From contig NZ_JBCDMV010000001.1 of assembly GCF_038433135.1 (NCBI RefSeq), forward strand, positions 1 through 64,000: a DNA stretch of 64,000 nt, in the 5' to 3' direction. Positions 1-8,316 of this stretch are shown piece by piece (position 1 is the first letter of the stretch; every line of letters begins with the position of its first letter). The stretch is from Luteococcus sp038433135 (GTDB lineage: Bacteria > Actinomycetota > Actinomycetes > Propionibacteriales > Propionibacteriaceae). The notes below the pieces were generated by a model. That model made no database searches, was not told the origin of the DNA, and saw only the letters and a list, made by a program, of their open reading frames with translations. Made by a program: the position numbers and the translations under genes.

Positions 1-209
1 CCGACGAGCTGGCCACGCTGAACCTGAGCCCGTACACCGACGGTGACCAGGTGGATGCCGTCGTGGTGCAGGCCAACCACCCCGAGTTCAGCAAGCTCGG
101 CAAGGACGACTTCCCCGGCGTGCAGGTCCTGGTCGACGGCCGCAACTGCACCGACCCCGCCCTGTGGGACGGCGTCAAGCGCTTCGTGATCGGCGACGGC
201 GAAGCCTGA
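1..209 (+). CDS. Nucleotide-sugar dehydrogenase, C-terminal end (5' truncated by window edge)
   Basis: An open frame enters from the window edge (first full codon at base 3) and ends at TGA 207-209, leaving 68 residues. The tail contains FPGVQVLVDGRN followed by a short alpha/beta stretch, the usual end of the UDP-binding C-terminal domain of UDP-glucose/UDP-ManNAc-type 6-dehydrogenases. These NAD-dependent enzymes oxidise a sugar nucleotide to its uronic acid for surface polysaccharide. The glycosyltransferases at 4.7 kb and 13-14 kb and the sugar transferase at 11.6 kb fit a polysaccharide neighbourhood. The catalytic Cys and NAD domain lie outside the window, so the substrate cannot be named. 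Confidence 0.72.
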   Translation, partial: DELATLNLSPYTDGDQVDAVVVQANHPEFSKLGKDDFPGVQVLVDGRNCTDPALWDGVKRFVIGDGEA

Positions 210-242
210 TCCCAGCCTCATCACCCCCACGGCAAGACCAGA

Positions 243-275
243 CAGGGCCGCCCCGGAATCTCCGGAGCGGCCCTG
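243..275. terminator. Bidirectional hairpin terminator
   Basis: CAGGGCCGC (243-251) pairs perfectly with GCGGCCCTG (267-275), and an inner CCGGA/TCCGG stem extends it across one C/A mismatch around an ATC loop. It sits between convergent genes ending at 209 (+) and 296 (-). There is no clear T tract, as is common in actinomycetes. Confidence 0.8.
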
Positions 276-295
276 TGGTCGTGCTGGATGACAAC

Positions 296-1435
296 TCAGG
301 CGAGCAGCCGGACGCCATTCCAGTTGCGCCCGATCCGCTTGCCCTTGGAGATCTGTCCGTCGACCAGCTGGTAGAGGTAGAGGTTGCCGTCGCTGCGGCG
401 GGCCACGATGTCGGAGTAGGCATCGCCATCGACCGACCCGGGGGAGGTGACCAGGCTCATCGGATTCCACCCGCCACCGAGGCCTACGCAGTCATTCAGC
501 AGGGAGTACTGGAAATCATGCTCGAAGTCGTAGTACGGAGCCGGGATTCGGGTGCACAGGGAGGCCTGCCCCGTGGCGCTGCGCGTGAACAAGCTACCCT
601 GCCCCGTCGAGTTGGCGTGCTCGATCGAGACGAGCAGATCCTCTGAGGCCAGGTGCTCCTCCACCGTCCGGCCGGTGCGCTCGAAGCTGTCGGACGTGAG
701 CACCCCGGCCTCGGTGATCACCTTGCCCGTCATCCCCAGCACCCCGGGCTGGTCCCAGTAGCGCTCGGTGTTCGCGCTGGTCACCACCCACGACTTCTGG
801 CGTCCCAGACCCGTCGCGATCCGCTTGCCGTTCAGGAGCCGGCCGTTGGCGGCAATCGAGTAGAGCCACAGGCTCCCGTCGGAGCGGATGGCAGCCATCT
901 GGGCGGGCTTGGCGAGGGAGGGGCGGATCCGCTGCAGGTGCACGATCGCCGACCAGTTGCGGCCGACCTTGCGGCCGTCGGCGAGCCGGTTGCCCAGGGA
1001 ACGGTACAGGTAGAGGTCTCCGGTCTTGGTGATGCCGTAGACATCGGCCCGGGAGTCGCCGGTCTGGTCACCGGGGGCCAGCGGACGAGCGGTGGCCGAG
1101 CAGGGCTTCACTGTCGCCCAGTCACCGCGGGTGATTCCCCACCCAACGTCGTGTCCCTGCGTCGCCCAGGCTTCGATCCAGGCGTACTGGCCACCCGGGA
1201 GGTTGGTCCAGGTGCGGGTGCGCTGCTCCTCCCCGACGTAACCGGGCAGGCCCTGCACAACGCCGGTGACCCTGAGCCCTGGATTGTCGGACGTCTTGCG
1301 CCAGGTCATCGTGAGCGTCCCGCACCTGGGGCTGGTCACGGTGACCGCCTGGGACTCCGCTCGGGCTGGCGAGGTGTGGGCAAGGCTGCTGAGCATCAGG
1401 GTGGCAGTCATGGCGGCTGCGGTGGCGCGGCGCAT
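296..1435 (-). CDS. Secreted protein with FG-GAP/VCBS-like repeats
   Basis: 379 residues. An N-terminal signal peptide (MRRATAAAMTATLMLSSLA, then a THTSPARA-like cleavage region) predicts export. The body repeats a unit of the form D-x-x-x-D-(I/V)-x-x-x-x-x-G-(D/N)-LYLY, followed by a GRNW-type ending, for example near the DLYLYRSLGN and NLYLYQLVDG segments, and a degenerate SLWLYS unit lies between them. Asp-rich repeats of this kind form beta-propeller blades in FG-GAP proteins, often beside cell-wall hydrolase domains, but no catalytic domain is visible here. The start is supported by GAGGAG seven bases upstream of ATG 1435. It is divergent from the GH13 gene. Function is unknown; an extracellular binding role is inferred. 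Confidence 0.65.
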   Translation of the reverse strand: MRRATAAAMTATLMLSSLAHTSPARAESQAVTVTSPRCGTLTMTWRKTSDNPGLRVTGVVQGLPGYVGEEQRTRTWTNLPGGQYAWIEAWATQGHDVGWGITRGDWATVKPCSATARPLAPGDQTGDSRADVYGITKTGDLYLYRSLGNRLADGRKVGRNWSAIVHLQRIRPSLAKPAQMAAIRSDGSLWLYSIAANGRLLNGKRIATGLGRQKSWVVTSANTERYWDQPGVLGMTGKVITEAGVLTSDSFERTGRTVEEHLASEDLLVSIEHANSTGQGSLFTRSATGQASLCTRIPAPYYDFEHDFQYSLLNDCVGLGGGWNPMSLVTSPGSVDGDAYSDIVARRSDGNLYLYQLVDGQISKGKRIGRNWNGVRLLA

Positions 1436-1601
1436 TGGGGGTCTCCTCGCACATGGTCAGTAGTCCCAATCCAACCTCACCGCAAGCTCTCGCGGGGGTC
1501 TTTCGCCCGAGTGGTGGACCGCCCCCAGATTCATGTCGTCTCCCCCTGGCGTGCGCTGCCCGCATAGAGTGGATGAACATCGGATATCAATGGAGGTTCG
1601 C

Positions 1602-2843
1602 ATGCGCTGGTTCGAGCACGCCATCTGGTGGCAGGTCTACCCGCTGGGCTTCACCGGCGCCCCGGTCCGCCCGTCGGGCGACCATGAACGGGTGCTCACC
1701 CACCGGCTTGGTCACCTGCACAACTGGCTGGACTATGCCCAGCGGCTGGGCACCAATGGCCTGCTCCTGGGGCCGGTCTTCAGCTCGTCGACCCACGGCT
1801 ACGACACCCTGGACCACTTCAGCATCGATCCGCGGCTGGGTGACGACGCCGACTTCGACCAGCTGATCGCCGCCTGCCGCGAACGGGGCATCGTGGTGCT
1901 GCTGGACGGCGTGTTCAACCACGTCGGGGTGGAGCATCCGCTCTACCGTGCCGCCCTGGCCAACGGCCCGGATTCAGAACAGGCGAAGCTCTTTCGGATC
2001 GACTGGAGCCAGAACCCGCCGCGGGCCGAGGTCTTCGAGGGGCACGGGTCGCTGGTGGCGCTCAACCACGACGAACCCGCCGTGGCGGATCTGGTTGCCG
2101 ACGTGATGAAGCACTGGCTGCGGCGCGGCATCCACGGTTGGCGGCTGGATGCCGCCTACGCCATCAAGCCGGAATTCTGGCAGGCGGTGCTGGAGCGGGT
2201 GCGCCCGGAATTCGGCGAGGCGTGGTTCGTCGGCGAGATGATCCACGGCGACTATGCCGACTATGTCCGCCGCTCCGGCCTGGATTCCATCACGCAGTAC
2301 GAGCTGTGGAAGTCCATCTGGAGCTCGCTGAAGGACGCCAACCTGTTCGAGCTGGACTGGACGCTGCAGCGGCACAACGGCTGGCTCGACGGTGGTCTGG
2401 TGCCCCAGACCTTCGTCGGCAACCACGACGTCACCCGGATCGCCACCCTCGTCGGGCCCGAGCGGGTGCCCGCCGCCCTGACGGTGCTGTTCACCGTCGG
2501 CGGTATTCCGAGCATCTACCACGGCGACGAACAGGGCTTCCAGGGCACCAAGTTCGATCGAGAGGGTGGCGACGACGAGGTTCGGCCGATCTTCCCGGAG
2601 AATCCCGACCACCTGTCCCCGCTCGGACAGCCCATCTTCCGGCTGCACCAGGAGCTGATCGGCCTGCGTCGGCGCAATCCTTGGCTGGTGCATGCCCGCA
2701 CCGAGAAGATCGAGCTGCGCAACGAGTTCTACCGCTATGCCGTCAACGGGCCGGGCGGTGAGCGGCTGGTGGTGACGCTGGATCTGGCCGGCGGGCAGGT
2801 GCGGATCGAGGACGGCGGGGGAGCGGTCCTGCTGCAGTCCTGA
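1602..2843 (+). CDS. GH13 alpha-amylase-family glycosidase, compact form
   Basis: 413 residues from ATG 1602, chosen because GGAGG lies at 1592-1596; the frame is open further upstream without a ribosome site. The (beta/alpha)8 barrel signatures are present in order: GVFNHVG (region I), GWRLDAAY with nucleophile Asp183, WFVGEM with acid/base Glu212, and FVGNHD with Asp276. It lacks a signal peptide and any carbohydrate-binding module, and has only a short C-terminal beta domain, so it should be a cytoplasmic glucosidase or transglycosidase acting on short alpha-glucans (cyclomaltodextrinase or alpha-glucosidase type). Its exact substrate cannot be read from sequence. The gene stands alone, upstream of an amino-acid permease. 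Confidence 0.85.
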   Translation: MRWFEHAIWWQVYPLGFTGAPVRPSGDHERVLTHRLGHLHNWLDYAQRLGTNGLLLGPVFSSSTHGYDTLDHFSIDPRLGDDADFDQLIAACRERGIVVLLDGVFNHVGVEHPLYRAALANGPDSEQAKLFRIDWSQNPPRAEVFEGHGSLVALNHDEPAVADLVADVMKHWLRRGIHGWRLDAAYAIKPEFWQAVLERVRPEFGEAWFVGEMIHGDYADYVRRSGLDSITQYELWKSIWSSLKDANLFELDWTLQRHNGWLDGGLVPQTFVGNHDVTRIATLVGPERVPAALTVLFTVGGIPSIYHGDEQGFQGTKFDREGGDDEVRPIFPENPDHLSPLGQPIFRLHQELIGLRRRNPWLVHARTEKIELRNEFYRYAVNGPGGERLVVTLDLAGGQVRIEDGGGAVLLQS

Positions 2844-2923
2844 GACCGGCCCCGACGAGTGGTTGGTTTCTGTACCATCGCGGCCAAATTCTGGACGATT
2901 CTCGCAGATTGAGACGATCCGTC

Positions 2924-2929
2924 TACCAT
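2924..2929 (+). promoter_or_regulatory. -10 box of leaderless amino-acid permease transcript
   Basis: TACCAT ends six bases before GTG 2936 and there is no Shine-Dalgarno site, so transcription probably starts at or next to the start codon. Confidence 0.45.
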
Positions 2930-2935
2930 TTCGCC

Positions 2936-4513
2936 GTGACCCAGACTGAGCAAAGCCTTGACGCGGACCGCCGCGTCTCCGACGAGCACGCCCTGCACCG
3001 TGGCCTGACCAGCCCCCAGGTGGCGATGATTGGCCTGTCGGGGGCGCTTGGCACCGGCCTGTTCCTGGGCTCTGGCTCGATGATTGCCATCGCCGGCCCC
3101 TCAGTGATCGTCTCCTATGCCCTGACCGGCATCCTCTCCCTGGCCGTGGTCTGGGCGCTGGCCGAGATGACCGTGGTGCACCCGGTGGCCGGCGGTTTCG
3201 GAGCCACCGCGCACGCCTACCTCGGCCCGATCGGGGGCTGGTTCATGCGCTGGAATGTGGCCGTGGTGATGTGCATCGCCGTCGGGGTGGAGGTGGTGGC
3301 CACCGGCAAGTACCTGCACTGGTTCTGGCCCGGGCTGAGCGTGGAGCTGGGCACCGTGCTGTCGTCGCTGGTGATCGTCGCGATCAACATGGCGACGGTG
3401 AAGGCCTACGGCCACTCCGAATACTGGTTCAGCATCATCAAGGTCGGCATGGTGATCGCCTTCATCATCCTGGGCATCATCCTGATCTTTTTCGGTCTGC
3501 CCAGCGCCCCGGCCATCGGCCTGCACAACCTCACCAACGGTCACGGCTGGCAGGGCTTCGCACCCTTCGGGCTCAAGGGGATCCTGGTGGGTGCCGTGAT
3601 GGCCATCTTCTCCTTCGGTGGCGTGGAGAATGTCTCCGTCGCCTCCGCTGAGAGCGAGAACCCGGAGCGCGACGTGCCCCGGGCGGCCCGCGCCATGATC
3701 CTGCGCCTGGTCTTCTTCTACGTCGGCTCCATTGCCGTGGTGATCGCGCTGCAGCCCTGGCAGCATTCGGCCACCACCAAGGAGAGCCCCTTCGTCACCG
3801 TGCTCTCGCTGGTCAACATTCCCGCGGCCGCCGGCATCATGAACTTCATCCTGATCACCGCCGCACTCTCGGCCGCCAACGGCTGCCTCTACGCGTCTGC
3901 CCGGATGATGCACTCGCTCGCCCTGGACCATCTGGCGCCCGCCGCCGTCGCTCGCACCTCCGCGCACGGCGCGCCGCGCAATGCCGTCGCCCTGGCCACC
4001 GTCGGCATGCTGGTGGCCTCCATCATCACCATCGTCAGCCCCGACAATGCCTTCCAGATCCTCTACGGCATCCTGGTCTTTGGCCTGCTGACCACCTGGG
4101 TCCTGATCATGATCACCTACCTGGGCTTCCGTCACGGCCGCGCCCAGTTGGGCCTGCCGGGAGCCAGCGCTCGGCTGTGGGGAGGGCAGATCACCGCGAT
4201 GCTCACCCTGGCCGCCTTTGCGGCGGTCTACGTCGCCATGTGGTTCATCAAGGATCTGGCCTTCGCGATGCCAATCGGTCTGGGCTACGTCGCGCTGCTG
4301 ACCGCGGCGTACTTCCTGGTGCGTACCCGGGTGAAGAAGTTTGGCCCCAGCGTGCTCGACGACGAACTGGCTGCCCGCGCGGAGGCCGGTGTGCTGCCGG
4401 ACAACGCCCTGGCCCGCGAACGCGCCGAGCGCGCCCTGATGCGGGTCAATCGCGCGCACAGCTATGTTGCCGCCGGCAACGACGGCGAGGTGCCGGCGCC
4501 CCCGCGCCTGTGA
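2936..4513 (+). CDS. Amino-acid permease, APC superfamily (AAT/GABA-permease type)
   Basis: About 525 residues with roughly twelve hydrophobic segments. The N-terminal LTSPQVAMIGLSGALGTGLF motif, the EMTVVHPVAGGF segment and the conserved SFGGVENVSVASAESENP loop identify the amino-acid transporter family, proton symporters in the cytoplasmic membrane for GABA, proline, aromatic or basic amino acids; the particular substrate is not determinable. I place the start at GTG 2936 because a -10-like TACCAT lies six bases upstream; a TTG at 2909 is in frame but has no support. The C-terminus is a charged cytoplasmic tail. It stands as a single gene with no regulator beside it. Confidence 0.85.
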   Translation: MTQTEQSLDADRRVSDEHALHRGLTSPQVAMIGLSGALGTGLFLGSGSMIAIAGPSVIVSYALTGILSLAVVWALAEMTVVHPVAGGFGATAHAYLGPIGGWFMRWNVAVVMCIAVGVEVVATGKYLHWFWPGLSVELGTVLSSLVIVAINMATVKAYGHSEYWFSIIKVGMVIAFIILGIILIFFGLPSAPAIGLHNLTNGHGWQGFAPFGLKGILVGAVMAIFSFGGVENVSVASAESENPERDVPRAARAMILRLVFFYVGSIAVVIALQPWQHSATTKESPFVTVLSLVNIPAAAGIMNFILITAALSAANGCLYASARMMHSLALDHLAPAAVARTSAHGAPRNAVALATVGMLVASIITIVSPDNAFQILYGILVFGLLTTWVLIMITYLGFRHGRAQLGLPGASARLWGGQITAMLTLAAFAAVYVAMWFIKDLAFAMPIGLGYVALLTAAYFLVRTRVKKFGPSVLDDELAARAEAGVLPDNALARERAERALMRVNRAHSYVAAGNDGEVPAPPRL

Positions 4514-4589
4514 CCATCGCTTGGGTCACCTTGTTTTCCTGCCCCCGTCATGGCTGCTGCGGCTGGATGGGGCGTAGCGGTGAGGGCAC

Positions 4590-4595
4590 TAGAGT
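4590..4595 (+). promoter_or_regulatory. -10 element upstream of leader ORF and glycosyltransferase
   Basis: TAGAGT inside CACTAGAGTTG. A near-identical CACTAGACTTG lies on the minus strand upstream of the second glycosyltransferase (around 14.31 kb). No convincing -35 is visible. Confidence 0.35.
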
Positions 4596-4626
4596 TGTTC
4601 TGGCTCAACAACCTCAAGGAGTGTGC

Positions 4627-4710
4627 ATGCCCGTCGCCATCAACGGCCGGTGCCGTCGCTGGATGGCCCGGACGAGTGCCGTTGCGCAGCCGGGAGGCAC
4701 GCCGGCGTGA
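4627..4710 (+). CDS. 27-residue upstream ORF, possible leader peptide
   Basis: ATG 4627 follows AAGGAG (4616-4621) at a good distance, and the frame ends with TGA 4708-4710, overlapping the GTG start (4707) of the glycosyltransferase in a GTGA junction. The peptide begins MPVAINGRCRRW and is Arg- and Pro-rich toward the end. A strong ribosome site plus an exact stop/start overlap suggests it is translated and couples translation to the next gene. No homologue is recognised. It could also be a chance ORF whose ribosome site belongs to an alternative start. Confidence 0.45.
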   Translation: MPVAINGRCRRWMARTSAVAQPGGTPA

Positions 4711-5825
4711 CCGATCAGCCATCGCGGGCGGGGGCCCGGATTGCCCACCTCAGTACCGTGCACCAGTCCTGGGACAACCGGATCCTGAACAAGGAGTGCC
4801 GTGCGCTGGCCGAGGCCGGTTTCGACGTCCACCTGGTGATCTCCGCCGACGAGGACAGGGTGACCCACGGGGTGCAGGTGCACGCCATCACACCCCGCGG
4901 CCGGGCTGCCCGGCTGCTTGGTTCGCAGGCACAGGCCTGGCGGATCCTGGATCGGATCCGGCCCCAACTGCTGCACTTCCATGACCCGGAACTGATCCCG
5001 ATGGCGCTGGCCTATGGCCGTCGCCGCGGCATCCCGGTGATCTACGACGCGCACGAGGACCTGGTCAAGCAGATCGACACCAAGCCCTACCTGCGCGGTC
5101 GCAAGGGGGTTGCCGCGCGCCGGGCCGCCCGACGGTTGGTGGCCCTGGCCGACCGGCGCTGTGACGCGATCGTCACCGTGATCGACGAGATCGCCCAGAC
5201 CTTTTCCACCACCCGCGACGGTCAACAGCGGCCGGTGACGGTGGTGCGCAACCTGCCCTGGCGCAGCGACTTCACCGTCACCGACGTCCGTGCCACCGAG
5301 CCGGTGGCCGTCTACACCGGCGACATCAGCCAGGAACGCGGGCTGTCCCGGATGGTCGACGCCGTGCAGTCCGTTGACGGGGCCCGGCTGGTGCTGGCCG
5401 GGCGCAACCTGGTGGGCGACGAGCTGGCCGCCGATCCGCGGGTGGACTACCGCGGGCTGGTGCCGCCCAGCGAACTGCCCGGCATCATCGCCCAGGGGCG
5501 GGTGGGGCTGGTGCTGCTCTCCCGGCTGCCCAACTACGAGCATTCCCTGCCCACCAAGGTCTTCGAGTATCTGGCCTCCGGCCTGCCCTTCCTGGCCAGC
5601 GACTTTGCCTACTGGCGGGAGCTCTTCGGCGGGATCGACGCCGGTGTCTTCGTCGACCCGGAGGATCCGGCGGCGATCCGCACCGCCCTGGCCGAGCTGC
5701 TGGCCGATCCGGAACGCTGCGCCCGGCTGGGTGCCAATGGCCGTCGCGCGGTTGAGGAGCGGTTCAGCTTCGAGGCCGAGGCCACCACGCTGGTGGCGCT
5801 GGTCAACCAGTTGCTCGCCAGCTGA
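4707..5825 (+). CDS. GT4-family glycosyltransferase
   Basis: 372 residues from GTG 4707, preceded by GGGAGG at 4692-4697. It shows the GT-B fold pattern: an N-terminal half with the HFHDPELIP and YDAHEDL segments, and a C-terminal donor-binding half with LPTKVFEYLASGLP and the closing acidic E of the E-x7-E motif. Such retaining enzymes transfer a sugar from a nucleotide donor to a lipid-linked or growing glycan on the cytoplasmic face. Donor and acceptor are unknown. It may belong to the same surface-polysaccharide set as the genes at 1-209 and 11.6-14.2 kb, although other genes lie between them. Translational coupling to the preceding mini-ORF is likely. Confidence 0.82.
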   Translation: MTDQPSRAGARIAHLSTVHQSWDNRILNKECRALAEAGFDVHLVISADEDRVTHGVQVHAITPRGRAARLLGSQAQAWRILDRIRPQLLHFHDPELIPMALAYGRRRGIPVIYDAHEDLVKQIDTKPYLRGRKGVAARRAARRLVALADRRCDAIVTVIDEIAQTFSTTRDGQQRPVTVVRNLPWRSDFTVTDVRATEPVAVYTGDISQERGLSRMVDAVQSVDGARLVLAGRNLVGDELAADPRVDYRGLVPPSELPGIIAQGRVGLVLLSRLPNYEHSLPTKVFEYLASGLPFLASDFAYWRELFGGIDAGVFVDPEDPAAIRTALAELLADPERCARLGANGRRAVEERFSFEAEATTLVALVNQLLAS

Positions 5826-5921
5826 CCCACCCGCCCCTGACCTCGCGGCCCCAGCGACGTCAAGGACCTGTGGCGATGTGCTGAGGGCGCTGGCCGGATC
5901 TGGCCAGTTTCTGGACCCTCA

Positions 5922-5950
5922 TTGCAATGGGTAACTCCTTGATCTAACCT
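5922..5950 (+). promoter_or_regulatory. Promoter of the GH32 sugar operon
   Basis: -35 TTGCAA at 5922-5927, 17-base spacer, -10 TAACCT at 5945-5950. The operator palindrome overlaps the -10 and the expected transcription start. Confidence 0.65.
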
Positions 5951-5964
5951 AACACGTGTTAGGT
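5947..5964. promoter_or_regulatory. LacI-type operator, 18-bp perfect palindrome
   Basis: ACCTAACACGTGTTAGGT is its own reverse complement and has the central CG expected of LacI-family sites. Overlap with the -10 predicts repression. The likely ligand is the LacI protein encoded at 10551-11564, just after the operon. Confidence 0.75.
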
Positions 5965-5984
5965 ACTCAAAGAGGAGCCAGACA

Positions 5985-7367
5985 ATGACAGACATCACAC
6001 GCCGAGCTGTGCTGGGCGCGGCCGGGGCGGGTGCGGTGGGAACCGTGCTCTCCTGGAAGCGGCTGACCGGACTGGACATTCCGGGGCGCGGCGCCGACGC
6101 GCTCAACATCGCCATCAACGGCACCGCGCAGGACGCGGCCGCCAACCAGGGCCTGATCGACGCCTTCAACAAGCTGCACCCGGAGATCAACGTCCGGATC
6201 GTGCCCATCCAGGGCGCCGACTGGAGCGACTTCTTCGCCAAGATCCTCACGCTCGTCGCGGCCGGAACCCCTCCGGACGTCGTGATGGTGGCCACCGAGG
6301 GCACCCAGCTCTTCGCCGAGCGGCTGGCCCACCCGCTGGACGAGTTCGTCAACCGGGACAAGGAGGAGATGCGCGAGTTCTTCGAGGATGTGCACCCGTC
6401 GCTGATCGAGGCCTTCATGTACCAGGGCAACCTCTTCCAGCTGCCGCTCAGCTGGAATGCCGCCAACATGTACTTCTCGTCGAAGGCCATGGAGCGAGCG
6501 GGCCTTGAGTACCCGCGGCAGGACTGGAGCTGGGACGACTTCCATGGCTACCTGCGCCAGATGCGCAAGGCCGCGACGGGCACCTTCCGCCCCTTCTTCT
6601 GGACCAACCGACTGTGGGGCGGCGTGGTGCCGTGGCTGTACAGCAATGACACCTCCTTCCTGAAGCCCAGCCGCTACCCCGGCGGCGAATGGTTGTGGCA
6701 GGAGTTCTACCCGGAGCAGAAGGACCGCAGTGGCGGTTACCGCTGGGCCGAGCCCAATGCCGACGACCCCAAGGTGCTCGAGTCCTTCGAGTTCCTTCAA
6801 GGCCTGGTGGCCGAGAACCTGGGATCCTCCCCGGTGCAGGGCGGCGGCAATGAGCTGGTCAGCCGCTTTGGTTCCGGCGTGATCGGGATGACCCCGTCGG
6901 GAGGTTACTGGGTGCACGGCCTCAACCAGGCCGGGATGAAGCGCGACGACTACGACGTCGCCTTCTTCCCCAAGGGACGCACCCAGCAGCACCAGTTCGG
7001 CACCGCCGGCTACGCGATCATGCGGGCCTCCAAGCGCAAGGATGCCGCCTGGGAATGGTTGAAGTTCTGTGTCAGCAAGGACGGCATGGCCATCGCGCAG
7101 AAGAACCCGGATTCCAACAGCGCCCGGCGCTCGCACAACACCGAGCTCTACCAGAACGCCGGGCCCAAGCACTGGAAGGTCTTCTACGAGACCCTGGACA
7201 CCTTCCCCACGACGGCGCCCGTCCCGGCACCGCCCCAGGAGGCGGCCGTCGAGACGGCCCTGATCAAGAATGTGCTCGGCGCCGTCACCGGCTCACGAGG
7301 CAATGTGAAACGCGCCCTGGGCACCCTGCAGCGTGACCTCGAGCTGGCCATGAAGGAGTCCCGATGA
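5985..7367 (+). CDS. ABC sugar transporter, extracellular solute-binding protein (Tat-like signal, no lipobox)
   Basis: 460 residues, GAGGAG 8-9 bases before ATG 5985. The N-terminus carries TRRAVLGAAGAGAVGT, a twin-arginine-like export signal, but no cysteine follows, so a lipid anchor is not evident. The rest matches cluster-1 sugar-binding proteins: AFNKLHPEINVRI early, AAGTPPDVVMV, and the C-terminal AAWEWLKFCVS segment. It would deliver sugar to the two permeases that follow; the ATG of the first permease overlaps its stop by four bases. With GH32 at the operon end, the ligand is probably sucrose or a fructo-oligosaccharide. No ATPase gene is in the operon, so a shared MsmK-type ATPase is inferred. 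Confidence 0.85.
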   Translation: MTDITRRAVLGAAGAGAVGTVLSWKRLTGLDIPGRGADALNIAINGTAQDAAANQGLIDAFNKLHPEINVRIVPIQGADWSDFFAKILTLVAAGTPPDVVMVATEGTQLFAERLAHPLDEFVNRDKEEMREFFEDVHPSLIEAFMYQGNLFQLPLSWNAANMYFSSKAMERAGLEYPRQDWSWDDFHGYLRQMRKAATGTFRPFFWTNRLWGGVVPWLYSNDTSFLKPSRYPGGEWLWQEFYPEQKDRSGGYRWAEPNADDPKVLESFEFLQGLVAENLGSSPVQGGGNELVSRFGSGVIGMTPSGGYWVHGLNQAGMKRDDYDVAFFPKGRTQQHQFGTAGYAIMRASKRKDAAWEWLKFCVSKDGMAIAQKNPDSNSARRSHNTELYQNAGPKHWKVFYETLDTFPTTAPVPAPPQEAAVETALIKNVLGAVTGSRGNVKRALGTLQRDLELAMKESR

Positions 7368-8305
7368 GCCTCCCCGTCAACACCGCCGCCGCCACTCAGG
7401 TGGCCGACCCCAGTGTCACCGCCGCCCCGGCCAAGCGCAGCGAGGGCCGCCTGGCCGCCCTGCTGCTGGCCCCCACGGTCATCGGGATCGCCCTGTTCAC
7501 CCTGGTGCCGATCGTCGGCTCCATCGTGCTGGCCTTCTTCGACTGGGACATCATCTCCACCCCCAAATTCGTCGGTGTGAAGAACTTCCAGACCCTGGCC
7601 AGCTCAGCCACCATCCGGGTCAGCTTCCTGAACACCTTCGGCTTCGTGATCGTCGCCGTCGCCCTGCAGATCGCCGTCGCGCTGGCGCTGGCCGTGCTGG
7701 TGCAGTCCAAGATGCCCGGCTGGCTGCGCTCCTTCTTCCGCTCGGTCTTCTTCTTCCCACTGATCCTGTCCGCCGCATCGGTCTCGCTGATCATGAGCTA
7801 CCTGTTCAACGAGGACTTCGGCACCATCAACAAGCTGCTCGGCCTGATCGGGATGAGCCCGGTGCACTGGCTGACCAGCACCACCGGCGCCATGATCGTC
7901 ACCGTCCTGGTCTACGTCTGGCAGAACTTCGGCTTCACCTTCCTGCTCTTCATCGGCGGCCTGTCCTCCATCCCGCAGGACATCTACGAGGCCTGCGACA
8001 TCGACGGGGCCTCCCCGATGCGGCGCTTCTGGCAGATCACCCTGCCGCTGGTCAGCCCGACGATGCTGGTGGCCACCGTGATGGCGATCATCGCCGCGCT
8101 GCAGATCTTCGACCAGCCCTATGTGCTGACCAAGGGCGGCCCCGGCGACTCCACCCGCACCGCGGTGATGGTGATCTACCAGTCCGCCTTCCAGGAGCTG
8201 CAGTTCGGGCTCGCCGCCGCCATCGGGCTGGTGCTGATGCTGATCATCATGCTGGTCACCTGGCTGCAATTCCGCCTGTCCAAGCGTTTCGTCTTCTACA
8301 TGTGA
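7364..8305 (+). CDS. ABC sugar permease, MalF/UgpA type
   Basis: 313 residues with about six membrane segments after a hydrophilic N-terminus. The EAA loop (DIYEACDIDGASPMRRFWQI, followed by TLPL) that contacts the ATPase is intact, and LFNEDFGTIN and TKGGPGDSTRT are family hallmarks of carbohydrate uptake permeases. ATG 7364 overlaps the stop of the binding-protein gene (ATGA), so translation is coupled. It forms a heterodimer channel with the next gene product. Confidence 0.9.
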   Translation: MSLPVNTAAATQVADPSVTAAPAKRSEGRLAALLLAPTVIGIALFTLVPIVGSIVLAFFDWDIISTPKFVGVKNFQTLASSATIRVSFLNTFGFVIVAVALQIAVALALAVLVQSKMPGWLRSFFRSVFFFPLILSAASVSLIMSYLFNEDFGTINKLLGLIGMSPVHWLTSTTGAMIVTVLVYVWQNFGFTFLLFIGGLSSIPQDIYEACDIDGASPMRRFWQITLPLVSPTMLVATVMAIIAALQIFDQPYVLTKGGPGDSTRTAVMVIYQSAFQELQFGLAAAIGLVLMLIIMLVTWLQFRLSKRFVFYM

Positions 8306-8316
8306 GGGGCCACGAC

